From the NCBI RefSeq assembly GCF_900312975.1, contig NZ_LT990039.1, positions 1,488,001 through 1,552,000 on the forward strand: a stretch of DNA of 64,000 nucleotides, written 5' to 3'. The notes beneath the pieces were generated by a model that searched no databases, had not been told where the DNA came from, and saw only the letters and a program-made list of their open reading frames with translations. Of this stretch, positions 1-7,232 are shown piece by piece. Origin of the DNA: Massilistercora timonensis (GTDB lineage Bacteria; Bacillota; Clostridia; Lachnospirales; Lachnospiraceae). The translations under genes and the position numbers were made by a program. Each line of letters opens with the position of its first letter. The first letter of the stretch is position 1.

Positions 1-1026
1 CTGGTTCCGCCTAACTATGGGCTATATGAAAAGTGCTCCAAGGCATTTATGGATATCCTGCGCCAGTATTCTCCAACCGTAGAGCAATACTCGATAGACG
101 AAGCCTTTGTGGATATGACAGGTACGGAAGGACTCTGGGGCGATGCGGTGACGGCAGCATATAGGATGAAAGATCAAATCCGGGATACGCTGGGATTTAC
201 CGTCAATATCGGGATCTCGGAGAACAAGCTGTTGGCCAAGATGGCATCAGATTTCCAGAAGCCAGACCGGGTGCATACGCTGTGGCATAATGAGATTGAA
301 GATAAAATGTGGCCGCTTCCGGTGAGTGAGCTGTTTTTTGTCGGGCGGGCGACTGCAAAAAAGCTGTTTAACCTGGGGATCCATACCATAGGGGAACTGG
401 CCCATGCGGACCCGCATCTGCTGAAAGTCCATCTGAAAAAGCACGGGGAGGTCATCTGGGCGTTTGCCAATGGGATGGATGTATCCGTGGTGCAGTCTGA
501 AGCCCCGGCCAATAAAGGATACGGGAACTCCACCACCATTGCCTTTGATGTAACGGATGCGTCCACTGCGAAGCTGGTGTTGTTGGCGTTGGCGGAGACG
601 GTGGGAACCAGACTGCGGGCAGCCAAGGTGCGGGCGGAAGTGATCGCTGTGGGAATCAAATCTCATGACCTGCGTTATGCCAGCCACCAGATGACGCTGC
701 GGAACACTACGAACATTACCATTGAGATCCATCGCTGTGCCTGCCAGCTTTTTGACCAATTATGGGATGGGACAGCCATCCGGCATCTGGGGATCCACAC
801 CAGCCGGGTAAAGGACGGTTTTAATATGCGCCAGCTTGATATGTTTGATACAACGGACTATGAAAAGTTGGAGAAAATGGATGCTGCGGTGGACCGGATC
901 CGTGGACGGTATGGGATTGACTCGGTGAAGCGGGCGGCATTTGTGGGAAGTCCTATTGACCACATGAGCGGGGGCATCTCAAGGGAAAAAAGGACTGTTG
1001 ATTATAAGAAAGTCAGGGTAAACTAG
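1..1026 (+). CDS. Y-family DNA polymerase (UmuC/DinB-like), 5' truncated by window edge
   Basis: Error-prone translesion polymerase of the UmuC/ImpB/MucB/SamB family. The frame is open from base 1, so the gene starts outside the window; an internal ATG lies at 49. The palm catalytic motif YSIDEAFVDMTG is present just after it, followed by the helix-hairpin-helix region (around FVGRATAKKLFNLGIHTIGEL) and a little-finger domain. The missing N-terminus would carry the first catalytic aspartate. The next gene starts 12 bp downstream and an SRAP gene follows, so this looks like a small DNA-damage operon; such genes are common cargo on Firmicutes conjugative elements. Identification is firm. Whether it is UmuC- or DinB-type cannot be settled from the fragment. 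Confidence 0.93.
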   Translation: MVPPNYGLYEKCSKAFMDILRQYSPTVEQYSIDEAFVDMTGTEGLWGDAVTAAYRMKDQIRDTLGFTVNIGISENKLLAKMASDFQKPDRVHTLWHNEIEDKMWPLPVSELFFVGRATAKKLFNLGIHTIGELAHADPHLLKVHLKKHGEVIWAFANGMDVSVVQSEAPANKGYGNSTTIAFDVTDASTAKLVLLALAETVGTRLRAAKVRAEVIAVGIKSHDLRYASHQMTLRNTTNITIEIHRCACQLFDQLWDGTAIRHLGIHTSRVKDGFNMRQLDMFDTTDYEKLEKMDAAVDRIRGRYGIDSVKRAAFVGSPIDHMSGGISREKRTVDYKKVRVN

Positions 1027-1038
1027 AGGTGAAGAAGT

Positions 1039-1356
1039 ATGAGTATGGGGATAGGTACAAATACACAGAATCCCGATGAAGGGGAGCTGAAAAGGGATTT
1101 AGAAAAGATTGCCTGCGGTGTCTGGTTTACAAGCACCGGATCCGTCATGCCCAAATTGGTCAAGTACCAGGATGATGAAGGTCTGCTTCATACGATCAGT
1201 CAGATCCATGTACTGACACAGGAAAAGAAATACTACTGCGGCATCCCCATCCAGGAATACCGGTGCAGTACAGTTCTGGGAAATCAAGAGTATCTATTCC
1301 GGCTTTATTATTATCTGGAAGAAAATTGCTGGAAGATCAGTTGGGAAGGAATATAA
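1039..1356 (+). CDS. Small hypothetical protein between polymerase and SRAP genes
   Basis: A 105-aa soluble protein with no signal peptide or membrane segment. It begins 12 bp after the polymerase stop and lies 27 bp before the SRAP gene, so it is almost certainly co-transcribed. Near the start is GAGGTGAAGAAGT, a usable ribosome site. The composition (several Tyr, Trp and Cys; a YYCGIPIQEYRC segment) suggests a compact folded protein. It occupies the place that YolD-like partners take next to UmuC in bacilli, but I see no convincing YolD similarity. Function unknown; a polymerase accessory role is inferred from position only. Confidence 0.75.
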   Translation: MSMGIGTNTQNPDEGELKRDLEKIACGVWFTSTGSVMPKLVKYQDDEGLLHTISQIHVLTQEKKYYCGIPIQEYRCSTVLGNQEYLFRLYYYLEENCWKISWEGI

Positions 1357-1383
1357 GCCTGCAGGCGAAAGGAGAAAAAACCG

Positions 1384-1968
1384 ATGTGTGGACGATATTA
1401 TGTGGATGATGAGACTGCCAGGGAAATTGAGAAGCTGGTGCGGGATCTGGATAGGAAACTGCAGATAGAGCGCTCCGGGGATGTCTTCCCTTCGCAAAAC
1501 GCTATGATCCTAAAAGGCGAGGAAAATCATCTGGCTGCAGAACAGATGAAATGGGGCTTTCCAGGGTTCGAGAAAGGAAAGCTGCTGATCAATGCAAGGG
1601 CAGAGAGTGCCATGGAGCGCAGAACCTTCCAGGACAGTGTGCAGCACAGGCGCTGCATCATTCCGGCTAAAGGCTTTTATGAGTGGAACAAAAGCAAGGA
1701 GAAATTTTCATACGAGCGGAAGGACGCACCGGTTCTTTTCATGGCAGGGTGCTATAACTGGTATGAGGATCAGGAAAGGTTTATCATTCTGACAACGGAA
1801 GCAAACCCTTCCGTGGCGCCGGTCCATAACCGGATGCCGCTGATCCTGGAGCCGGAGGAACTGAAAGACTGGGTGCTGGATGACGGGGCGACAGAGCATT
1901 TGCTGCATAAGACACCGGTGCTGTTAGAGGCACACGCAGAGTATGAGCAGATGAGATTATTTGAATAA
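1384..1968 (+). CDS. SOS response-associated peptidase-family protein (SRAP, YedK/HMCES-like)
   Basis: 194 aa, the usual length of bacterial SRAP proteins. Members of this family crosslink to abasic sites in single-stranded DNA through the amino group of Cys2 and so shield them. The start MCGRY gives the obligatory Cys2 after Met removal. The conserved NARAES, RRCIIPAKGFYEW and HNRMP segments are all present and carry the active-site Asn, Glu and His. The start is preceded by GAAAGGAGAAAAAACCG. Together with the upstream polymerase it forms a lesion-tolerance cassette, useful when the element passes through single-stranded intermediates. Confidence 0.93.
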   Translation: MCGRYYVDDETAREIEKLVRDLDRKLQIERSGDVFPSQNAMILKGEENHLAAEQMKWGFPGFEKGKLLINARAESAMERRTFQDSVQHRRCIIPAKGFYEWNKSKEKFSYERKDAPVLFMAGCYNWYEDQERFIILTTEANPSVAPVHNRMPLILEPEELKDWVLDDGATEHLLHKTPVLLEAHAEYEQMRLFE

Positions 1969-1999
1969 GGTTGACGTGGTGTTAATAGTAAGAATTTGG

Positions 2000-2005
2000 T
2001 ATAAT
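2000..2005 (+). promoter_or_regulatory. Extended -10 promoter for the yjdF transcript
   Basis: TATAAT preceded by TGG gives an extended -10 element. No good -35 is seen at 17 bp. The predicted start at about 2012 places the following structured leader and yjdF in one transcript. Confidence 0.5.
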
Positions 2006-2012
2006 TGAGATA

Positions 2013-2195
2013 TCAACAAACGCTGAATTTGACGAATTAAGATAATCGTGCCATGTGGCTTGATTATAAATGCAAAGATAAAAACGCAATGTACATCAGA
2101 AATGTACTAGAGCTGGTAGGTAGCCCAGCCGTCCTATATTATATAGGGTAAGTAACCTGCCCCTCCGGGTTGTCCATTCTTTGTTCAACAATTAT
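2013..2195 (+). ncRNA. Probable yjdF-motif riboswitch leader (azaaromatic-sensing class)
   Basis: A roughly 180-nt leader lies between a TATAAT box and the start of a YjdF-family gene. It holds several helices: GTACAT/ATGTAC at 2091-2096 and 2102-2107, GCTGG/CCAGC at 2112-2116 and 2125-2129, a TATAT/ATATA helix near 2134-2146, and an AACC/GGTT hairpin just before the ribosome site at 2199-2205. The yjdF motif RNA is known to sit upstream of genes of this family and to bind azaaromatic compounds. I assign the class from the gene behind it and the amount of structure, not from a base-by-base match to the consensus. Control by access to the ribosome site is inferred. Confidence 0.7.
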
Positions 2196-2211
2196 TTTAG
2201 GAGGGATTCTT

Positions 2212-2628
2212 ATGGACAGAGTAAGTGGAAAGCTGACAGTATATTTTGAAGAACCATTTTGGGTAGGAGTATTTGAACGTATCGAAAGTGGTAAATTATC
2301 TGTGGCAAAAGTAACTTTTGGTGCAGAACCAAAAGATTACGAGGTGCATGAATATATTCAAAAATACTATTCCAGTTTGAAATTTAGTCCGGCTGTTGAT
2401 GCTGTTGTAAAGGATATAAGAAGAAATCCGAAAAGGATGAAGCGTGAAGCGAAAAAGCAGATGCAGGAAACAGGCATTGGGACAAAATCGCAACAGGCAT
2501 TGAAATTACAACAGGAGCAGAACAAGCAGGAGCGTAAAGTGAGAAGCCGCAAGAAAAGAGAAGCGGACGAACTGCGAATGTTTGAACTAAAACAGCAAAA
2601 GAAAAGAGAAAAGCATAAGGGACATTAA
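2212..2628 (+). CDS. yjdF: YjdF family protein (DUF2992)
   Basis: 138 aa. The start chosen is the ATG at 2212, with AGGAGGG seven bases upstream; a longer in-frame start at 2170 falls inside the leader RNA. The N-terminal segment GKLTVYFEEPFWVGVFE and the following FGAEPKDYEV are typical of DUF2992. The C-terminal half is Lys/Arg/Glu/Gln-rich and predicted to be a long charged helix. The family's biochemical role is not established. Control by the azaaromatic-binding yjdF RNA suggests a response to toxic aromatic compounds. Here it is cargo on mobile DNA. Confidence 0.88.
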   Translation: MDRVSGKLTVYFEEPFWVGVFERIESGKLSVAKVTFGAEPKDYEVHEYIQKYYSSLKFSPAVDAVVKDIRRNPKRMKREAKKQMQETGIGTKSQQALKLQQEQNKQERKVRSRKKREADELRMFELKQQKKREKHKGH

Positions 2629-2647
2629 AGTCCCTTGGGCTTTTTCT

Positions 2648-2679
2648 CAAATCCTAAGTTGTAGAGCAGAAAATTGGAA
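2648..2679 (+). repeat. 32-bp direct repeat, copy 1, upstream of the gene at 2701
   Basis: This copy matches 3181-3212 at 29 of 32 positions; both contain CTAAGTTGTAGAGCAGA or a one-base variant. Each lies just upstream of a separate small gene and ends near that gene's ribosome site. Confidence 0.8.
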
Positions 2680-2700
2680 GTTGTAGAGGAGATTGCATAT

Positions 2701-3177
2701 ATGCTTTTTGAAATTGGTCAGTATCGTCTGGATATTGATGTTCCAAAAACGAGACAATTCTATGAGACTGCTGATGTGGTCAGCAAATCTTGTTCGTGTG
2801 ATGGTTGCCTAAATTTCGAGAGAGCAGTTTCTAAACTTCCACCAGTAATTATATCGTTCTTTACCAATCTAGGTGTTGACATAAGGAAGGCATGCGAGTG
2901 CTATGTAAATTATGCAGACGATGATGGAACACTGCTATACGGTGGATTTTATCATGTTTGTGGTATTTTGCTAGATGGAACAAGTGCTTGGAAGAAAATG
3001 AATGAAAATACTTCTTATTGGGATAAAGAAGCTTCATTTCCCGTTTCTTCTGATTTTTTTATTTCTTTTCAAAAAGATATTGCACTGTTAGAGAAAGGAT
3101 TTCCATTGCCTGTTATCCAGCTTGAATTTTCCGCAAGGATTCCTTGGGTATTGGAAAAGGCAAACCCTTATCAATAA
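2701..3177 (+). CDS. Conserved hypothetical protein, Cys-rich N-terminal third
   Basis: I place the start at the ATG at 2701, which has GAGGAG nine bases upstream; an earlier in-frame TTG at 2674 lies inside the 32-bp repeat. The product is 158 aa, soluble, starting MLFEIGQYRLDIDVPKTRQFY. It contains SKSCSCDGC and KACECYVNY clusters that could bind a metal, and an aromatic C-terminal half. I do not recognise a named domain. The 32-bp repeat on each side suggests that it was inserted or duplicated as a cassette. Confidence 0.75.
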   Translation: MLFEIGQYRLDIDVPKTRQFYETADVVSKSCSCDGCLNFERAVSKLPPVIISFFTNLGVDIRKACECYVNYADDDGTLLYGGFYHVCGILLDGTSAWKKMNENTSYWDKEASFPVSSDFFISFQKDIALLEKGFPLPVIQLEFSARIPWVLEKANPYQ

Positions 3178-3180
3178 TGA

Positions 3181-3212
3181 CAAATCTTAAGTTGTAGAGC
3201 AGATAGTTGGAA
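3181..3212 (+). repeat. 32-bp direct repeat, copy 2, upstream of the gene at 3229
   Basis: Second copy of the repeat at 2648-2679, with differences at three positions. It begins directly after the stop of the preceding gene and ends 16 bp before the next start. The pair therefore brackets the 2701-3177 gene. Confidence 0.8.
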
Positions 3213-3228
3213 TATTTCGGAGAAGTAT

Positions 3229-3573
3229 ATGGACAAGAAACAATTGAAACGAGCAGTGGGGGTTATAATCCCACTTGCTGTCCTTATAATCGGTATAAGC
3301 TATAACAGCTATATTAAGATGCACACTTTCACCCTTTCTGGTGACGAGAGAGTGAAAAGCGAACAGATACAGCCTGTTACCGGAAGAGTAAAAGTTACTG
3401 GTACTACTGATACCGATGTCGTATTTACGGATATTGAAAGCGGAGAAACTTATTTAATAGGTTACATTACTTCTGGAACAGGCAGTACAATTAAACTTGA
3501 AAGAGGAAAATGGTACAGGGTTGAAGGTATTGGAGAACTTACGGTGAGGCCAGTAAATGTTCGTATTGAATGA
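3229..3573 (+). CDS. Small membrane-anchored extracytoplasmic protein
   Basis: 114 aa starting MDKKQLKRAVG, with TTTCGGAGAAG as ribosome site. One hydrophobic segment at about residues 10-25 is followed by an extracellular domain of alternating beta-strand character (roughly residues 45-114). It resembles small OB-like or immunity-type anchored proteins, but I cannot name a family. It is the last plus-strand gene before a convergent terminator. Confidence 0.7.
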   Translation: MDKKQLKRAVGVIIPLAVLIIGISYNSYIKMHTFTLSGDERVKSEQIQPVTGRVKVTGTTDTDVVFTDIESGETYLIGYITSGTGSTIKLERGKWYRVEGIGELTVRPVNVRIE

Positions 3574-3625
3574 CAACTCCTAATCCGTTTTTGACCGCCA
3601 TATTTATTACATAAATTTAATCAAA

Positions 3626-3654
3626 CGTAAAAAGAGCCGTCCATAAGACGGCTC
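3626..3654 (-). terminator. Rho-independent terminator ending the 13.2-3.7 kb minus-strand operon
   Basis: A perfect 8-bp stem (GAGCCGTC/GACGGCTC, 3634-3654) with a 5-nt loop. Read on the minus strand it is followed by a T-run (plus-strand AAAAA just before 3634). It lies 50 bp beyond the last minus-strand stop. Confidence 0.85.
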
Positions 3655-3702
3655 GATGTCATTTAGTCCAGTTAGGCTTATCAGTTGGAACTGATAGAAA
3701 TC

Positions 3703-4002
3703 TCAAACAGAGGGAGTCGGCTGTTCTTCGGGAACCTTCAGCTCCAGTTCCGCAATCTGCCATTCCATCCAGTCTCCATGTACAACAGCAGTAGCAGACC
3801 AGCCTTCCAGAAAGCTGTATTCCCGGTCAGAATCTTCTTGCTCTACCCCGTCCAGGGCGTCTTCATAGGCTGCTTTCATTGCTGCGTACACTTCCTCATA
3901 ATCGGTACTGACGATGGAATCTGTCAGACCGTCCGTATACCCGTGCAAAACATAAATCTTTATCGGTGTATTTTCTTGCGTATTCTTGCAGACATTTGTC
4001 AT
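3703..4002 (-). CDS. Hypothetical acidic protein, last gene of the ssb operon
   Basis: 99 aa, acidic, no membrane segment. Its start overlaps the stop of the upstream gene (TGATG), so translation is probably coupled. The sequence IKIYVLHGYTDG and an acidic mid-region suggest a small alpha/beta fold. No family recognised. A terminator follows at once, marking the operon end. Confidence 0.7.
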   Translation of the reverse strand: MTNVCKNTQENTPIKIYVLHGYTDGLTDSIVSTDYEEVYAAMKAAYEDALDGVEQEDSDREYSFLEGWSATAVVHGDWMEWQIAELELKVPEEQPTPSV

Positions 4003-4541
4003 CAGGCGGCCTCCTTTTCACGTCCGGGCCAGGTAATATGGCACTCACATTCGGTCAGCTCCGGATCGTGCTCTAAAGCCCCATAAACTGCCTCCCGCTC
4101 TTCGGCGGAATCATATTCCTTGTCCAGTTTAATGACTTCTGCCTGAATAAAGGGAGCGTTTGTATACGAGGCGGTAACAATGCCGTCCTCCATGACCAGC
4201 ACCACACGGGGCGCCGGTTCTGTATGCAGGAGCAGTTCGCCGTTTAGAATCTGTTTCTCGATTGCATCGATCACGTTCTCCATCGTAACATGATAGGAAA
4301 CATTGCTGTCCTCCAGTTTCTCATACAGTTCATAGGCTGTACACAGGATATCTGTCTCATGTTCCAGTGTCTGATAAGGAAGGTTACAAAGTCCGATCCT
4401 GTCTTGTCGCCGGTCTTCGCATTGCCCGATAAAATCTTGGAAAAAGCAATGCTTTTTGTAGATTTCATGCGCTTCCCGTATTTGCGGAAAAGTTAGTGCA
4501 AAAGCGAGTTCTTCTGGTGTTTCATTTCTTTCTAATATCAT
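4002..4541 (-). CDS. Hypothetical protein in the ssb operon
   Basis: 179 aa. I start it at MILERNETPEEL (ATG at 4541), which has AAAGGAG at the right distance and sits right after the upstream stop; the longer frame to 4649 overlaps the previous gene. Acidic, Cys-containing, no membrane segment. Residues around TEPAPRVVLVMEDGIVTASYT are strand-rich; the N-terminal half is helical. No family assignment. Confidence 0.7.
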   Translation of the reverse strand: MILERNETPEELAFALTFPQIREAHEIYKKHCFFQDFIGQCEDRRQDRIGLCNLPYQTLEHETDILCTAYELYEKLEDSNVSYHVTMENVIDAIEKQILNGELLLHTEPAPRVVLVMEDGIVTASYTNAPFIQAEVIKLDKEYDSAEEREAVYGALEHDPELTECECHITWPGREKEAA

Positions 4542-4543
4542 AA

Positions 4544-5113
4544 CTATTGTTCTCCTTTCTGAAGGAGGGCTGCGCCTGGCAGCACAGCATCCTCCTGTTT
4601 CCTGTAAATCAGTAATGTTCCCCGCAGATCCAGCGGCTGGTCTATCCATCCCCCGTCCTGGTAGATCTGTCTGGTCAGGGTATTATAGATGACCGGCGTT
4701 TTTTCGATATCCGCAAGGTCAGCCACCAGACAGGTTTCCCGGTCAATATAGGGCCAGAGTGCCGCTTCGATCTCTTCCCGCAGCTTCAGTGCCATCCGGT
4801 GGATCTTCGACACGTCATAGTCTCTGGTCAGGCTTTTTCCAATCTCCTTTGGAATTCGGGAGCGGTCAATGGCAGCCTGTACCACAGCTGTCTGTTCATC
4901 CAGAGAAAAATTCGGATTGATCAGAAGGTGGTGGCAGGCGACCAGAAGGACAAATTCCTGGACGCTTTCCCGGATCTGCGCCTTCAGCTCCTCATAAGGA
5001 ATACGGTATACGCTCTTTAAAGTTTCCAGAGGAACCCGTTCCCGGTTGAGCTTTAGGGTGGAGAGCAGCTTTTGCAGGCTACTCCCCCGTTCATAAATAT
5101 CAGTCAAGCGCAC
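4544..5113 (-). CDS. Hypothetical helical protein in the ssb operon
   Basis: 189 aa with a GTG start that overlaps the 3' end of the upstream gene by about 10 bp. The protein is largely alpha-helical, with a short C-terminal strand-rich segment (KTPVIYNTLTRQIYQDGG). There is no signal peptide or TM segment. The tight overlaps on both sides show a co-translated operon. Function unknown. Confidence 0.65.
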   Translation of the reverse strand: MRLTDIYERGSSLQKLLSTLKLNRERVPLETLKSVYRIPYEELKAQIRESVQEFVLLVACHHLLINPNFSLDEQTAVVQAAIDRSRIPKEIGKSLTRDYDVSKIHRMALKLREEIEAALWPYIDRETCLVADLADIEKTPVIYNTLTRQIYQDGGWIDQPLDLRGTLLIYRKQEDAVLPGAALLQKGEQ

Positions 5114-5352
5114 ATCACCTCAATCTCTGCCGGACGGCGAGCATAGGTCAAATAGTAAACGGTGTTTTCAGTTTCAAATACGACGCCGTCCTGCGATACC
5201 TCCAGGATCTGCTGGACCAGGGAAGTAGACAGGGACCGGGAGCCTGTTAGGATCCAGGCCCGCTCATGCAGACGCAGGGGCAGGCTGAGAGTGGCGGTCA
5301 GATGGATCTGTGTCTTTTTTACTGGCATAGCCGTGATTTTTTCATTCGTCAT
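5104..5352 (-). CDS. Small hypothetical protein
   Basis: 82 aa, started at MTNEKITAMPVKK (ATG at 5352), which has GGAGGTG upstream and lies 7 bp after the sigma-like gene's stop; the longer in-frame version to 5454 is inside the sigma-like gene. Predicted beta-rich (TVYYLTYARRPAEIEV). No family recognised. Confidence 0.65.
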   Translation of the reverse strand: MTNEKITAMPVKKTQIHLTATLSLPLRLHERAWILTGSRSLSTSLVQQILEVSQDGVVFETENTVYYLTYARRPAEIEVMCA

Positions 5353-5359
5353 AAAAGAG

Positions 5360-5896
5360 TCACACCTCCATTCCATCCAGACTCCGTACTTTTCTGCGGA
5401 GGCGGTAGAACCGGCCGTGTACCCCGTGGGATGTAATATTACAGATCTCGGCAATTTCGTGGTAGGTGTAGCCGTCCGCCTGCAGATGGACCACCTGGCG
5501 CTCCTTCGGCGTCAGATAAGCCAGAAGCGCCAGCAGGCGGTTCCGGTCATCCATTGCCTCTGCCAGACGTTCCTGCCGGACAGGAAGGAAAACGTCCAGT
5601 TCAGCGGTATCTTCCTGATACTCCTCCAGATAAGCCCGGCGCATGGGCCGGTTCTGTTTTTTCCATTCCGTTGCCAGTGCATCCCGCATGGCGATGCGGG
5701 CGATGGTGGAGAAGCGGTACTGCTGAAGTTCCGGTTTCTCCAGATAATCCTGTACGGCTTTCAGATAGCCAAAGACAGCGGTATCGTAGTAATCCTCGAT
5801 ATTCAGGTGGCGTCCGTTCAGATACTGATAGATAAAATCATGGTGCTTCTCTGCGAAAATTCTCTGTTCTTCTGTTAATGGGTGCAATGCTTTCAT
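5360..5896 (-). CDS. Sigma-70-family-like transcription factor
   Basis: 178 aa from the ATG at 5896, which has AAAGGA nine bases upstream; an ATG at 5902 is too close to it. The N-terminal half resembles region 2 (DYYDTAVFGYLKAVQDYL, YRFSTIARIAMRDALATEWK). The C-terminal half has a clear region-4 helix-turn-helix (LTPKERQVVHLQADGYTYHE through FYRLRRKVR). The length and absence of regions 1 and 3 fit the small sigma-like factors of Firmicutes conjugative elements. A distant paralogue lies at 24065-24640. It may direct transcription from element promoters. A role as an activator that does not bind core polymerase remains possible. Confidence 0.8.
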   Translation of the reverse strand: MKALHPLTEEQRIFAEKHHDFIYQYLNGRHLNIEDYYDTAVFGYLKAVQDYLEKPELQQYRFSTIARIAMRDALATEWKKQNRPMRRAYLEEYQEDTAELDVFLPVRQERLAEAMDDRNRLLALLAYLTPKERQVVHLQADGYTYHEIAEICNITSHGVHGRFYRLRRKVRSLDGMEV

Positions 5897-5911
5897 AATC
5901 ATTCGTCCTTT

Positions 5912-6439
5912 CTATTCATTCGGTTTGTATTTCCGGGTAATCATGTTTGCTATCAGGCGTGTGCAGTTACACTCGGCGCCCGATAAGCACCGTCCTGGCT
6001 CCGGGATCAGCAATAGCGCTGCTTTTTTAGAGGCCAGAGCTAAAGTGATCGGAAACAGTGCGGCAACCTTCCGGGAGCAGTCGGGAACTGGCGGGCAGAG
6101 GCCCAATTGAGAAAACATTTCTTTGCTCTCTTCGATAAAAGAGCGCAGTTCCTCTGTGATCTGTGCGCCTTCTGGCAGATAGCAGCCTTTGGATGCCAGG
6201 ATGCAGTCAGTGCTGCTGATGGCAAGCCCGCATCGGATGTTCTTATAGAGAGGCTCCAGGAAATCCCGAAGTTCTTTGGAACCGGTATTCCGGGGCGTAC
6301 ACTTCCGGATGCGGATGGTTGTCCCGTCCGTGGCAATCTCCAGGGTGCTGCCGCTGCGGATGCCTGTTTCTTTGCGGATATCCGCAGGGATGATGATGCG
6401 CCCCTGGGTATCCATGTTTCGTATCACGGCAATACTCAT
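5912..6439 (-). CDS. AbrB/SpoVT-like transcriptional regulator with C-terminal sensor-like domain
   Basis: 175 aa, started at MSIAVIRNMDTQGRIIIPAD (ATG at 6439) with AAAGGACG upstream. Residues 1-50 form a swapped-hairpin AbrB DNA-binding domain (DTQGRIIIPADIRKETGI). Residues 60-170 look like the GAF-type domain of SpoVT, with several Cys (CGLAISSTDC, CPPVPDC, CNC) that could sense a ligand or redox state. It sits just upstream of the sigma-like gene and is preceded by an intra-operon hairpin. A transition-state or developmental regulator borrowed by the element is a reasonable inference. Confidence 0.85.
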   Translation of the reverse strand: MSIAVIRNMDTQGRIIIPADIRKETGIRSGSTLEIATDGTTIRIRKCTPRNTGSKELRDFLEPLYKNIRCGLAISSTDCILASKGCYLPEGAQITEELRSFIEESKEMFSQLGLCPPVPDCSRKVAALFPITLALASKKAALLLIPEPGRCLSGAECNCTRLIANMITRKYKPNE

Positions 6440-6470
6440 AAAAACCGTCCTTTCTTTTACGCCGGAACAG

Positions 6471-6494
6471 AAAAAGAAGCGGTGCTTCCGCTTC
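6471..6494 (-). terminator. Intra-operon hairpin with T-run between 6523 and AbrB-like genes
   Basis: GAAGCGG/CCGCTTC arms at 6476-6482 and 6488-6494 with a 5-nt loop, followed on the minus strand by TTTTT. It lies inside the long operon and would reduce expression of the AbrB-like and sigma-like genes relative to those upstream. Confidence 0.7.
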
Positions 6495-6522
6495 CTTTCC
6501 TGCATGGTTGTATCGTATGTTT

Positions 6523-7209
6523 CTATGCTGCGTATGGGTAAGGCTGCCGCTGCATCTGCTGGCGCTGGGCCTGCTGATTTGCGAGCATCTCTTTCCCGTT
6601 TGAGATCAGCGGCGGGGCAATGCAGCGCTCCCACTCGGTCACATACGCATCCACCCTTTTTAAGAGCTGGTAGAGGTCCATGTCCGTGAGCAGGATAAAG
6701 GCCGATTTTTCCATCTGGAAGCTGCCGGACTGCATATAGGAGCCGCCATTGCGATTCTGTACTTTGATCCCCCTTCCGTTTATGATCTGGATCCGCCACG
6801 GGTTCTTCATTTCCCTGCCGTCGGATGCCCGAGCGTGCCTGGAAATGGAAAACTGCTGTGCGGTGGAGTACCCGTACTGATCGGGTTCCCCAAAGATCTT
6901 GCTGATACTCCATTCAAATTCCTGAAAGCCTGCGGTAAGGCGGGTGAGGAAAAACTGCACCTGCTCCGGGCTTAAATGGAACCGGGTGATGATATTGCGT
7001 TCCCCGGTGCCGTTGGAATAATCCTGGATAGATACGCCGATGAGGGAGTGAACCTTATGGTTGTTCTCTGAGAACTCTCCCTTGGCGTGTATCTGTGCAT
7101 AGCTGCCAGGCAAAGCGGCCCGCAGCCGGTCATGAAAAGAAATCAGTTTTTTGTCATTCTGGACTTTACAGATCTGATCTGATGCCAGGTTCTGATAAGA
7201 CTGGCTCAT
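6523..7209 (-). CDS. Hypothetical protein with Gln-rich C-terminus
   Basis: 228 aa, directly downstream of the VWA gene. The body is mixed alpha/beta and contains a repeated GG/NG-rich segment (INGRGIKVQNRNGGSYMQSG). The C-terminal tail is rich in Gln, Arg, Pro and Tyr, like the tail of the SSB in the same operon. No domain recognised. Co-transcription with ssb, the AAA+ ATPase and the VWA protein suggests a DNA-associated role. Confidence 0.75.
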   Translation of the reverse strand: MSQSYQNLASDQICKVQNDKKLISFHDRLRAALPGSYAQIHAKGEFSENNHKVHSLIGVSIQDYSNGTGERNIITRFHLSPEQVQFFLTRLTAGFQEFEWSISKIFGEPDQYGYSTAQQFSISRHARASDGREMKNPWRIQIINGRGIKVQNRNGGSYMQSGSFQMEKSAFILLTDMDLYQLLKRVDAYVTEWERCIAPPLISNGKEMLANQQAQRQQMQRQPYPYAA

Positions 7210-7232
7210 AAGTTATCCCTTCTTTCTATGAT

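Noticed and set aside
5162-5878. 238-aa plus-strand frame opposite the sigma-like gene
   Set aside because: Antisense shadow; the minus-strand product has sigma-like regions.
5912-6913. 333-aa minus-strand frame covering the AbrB-like gene
   Set aside because: The upstream half overlaps the 6523-7209 gene in another frame and a terminator hairpin; the AbrB domain begins exactly at the ATG at 6439.
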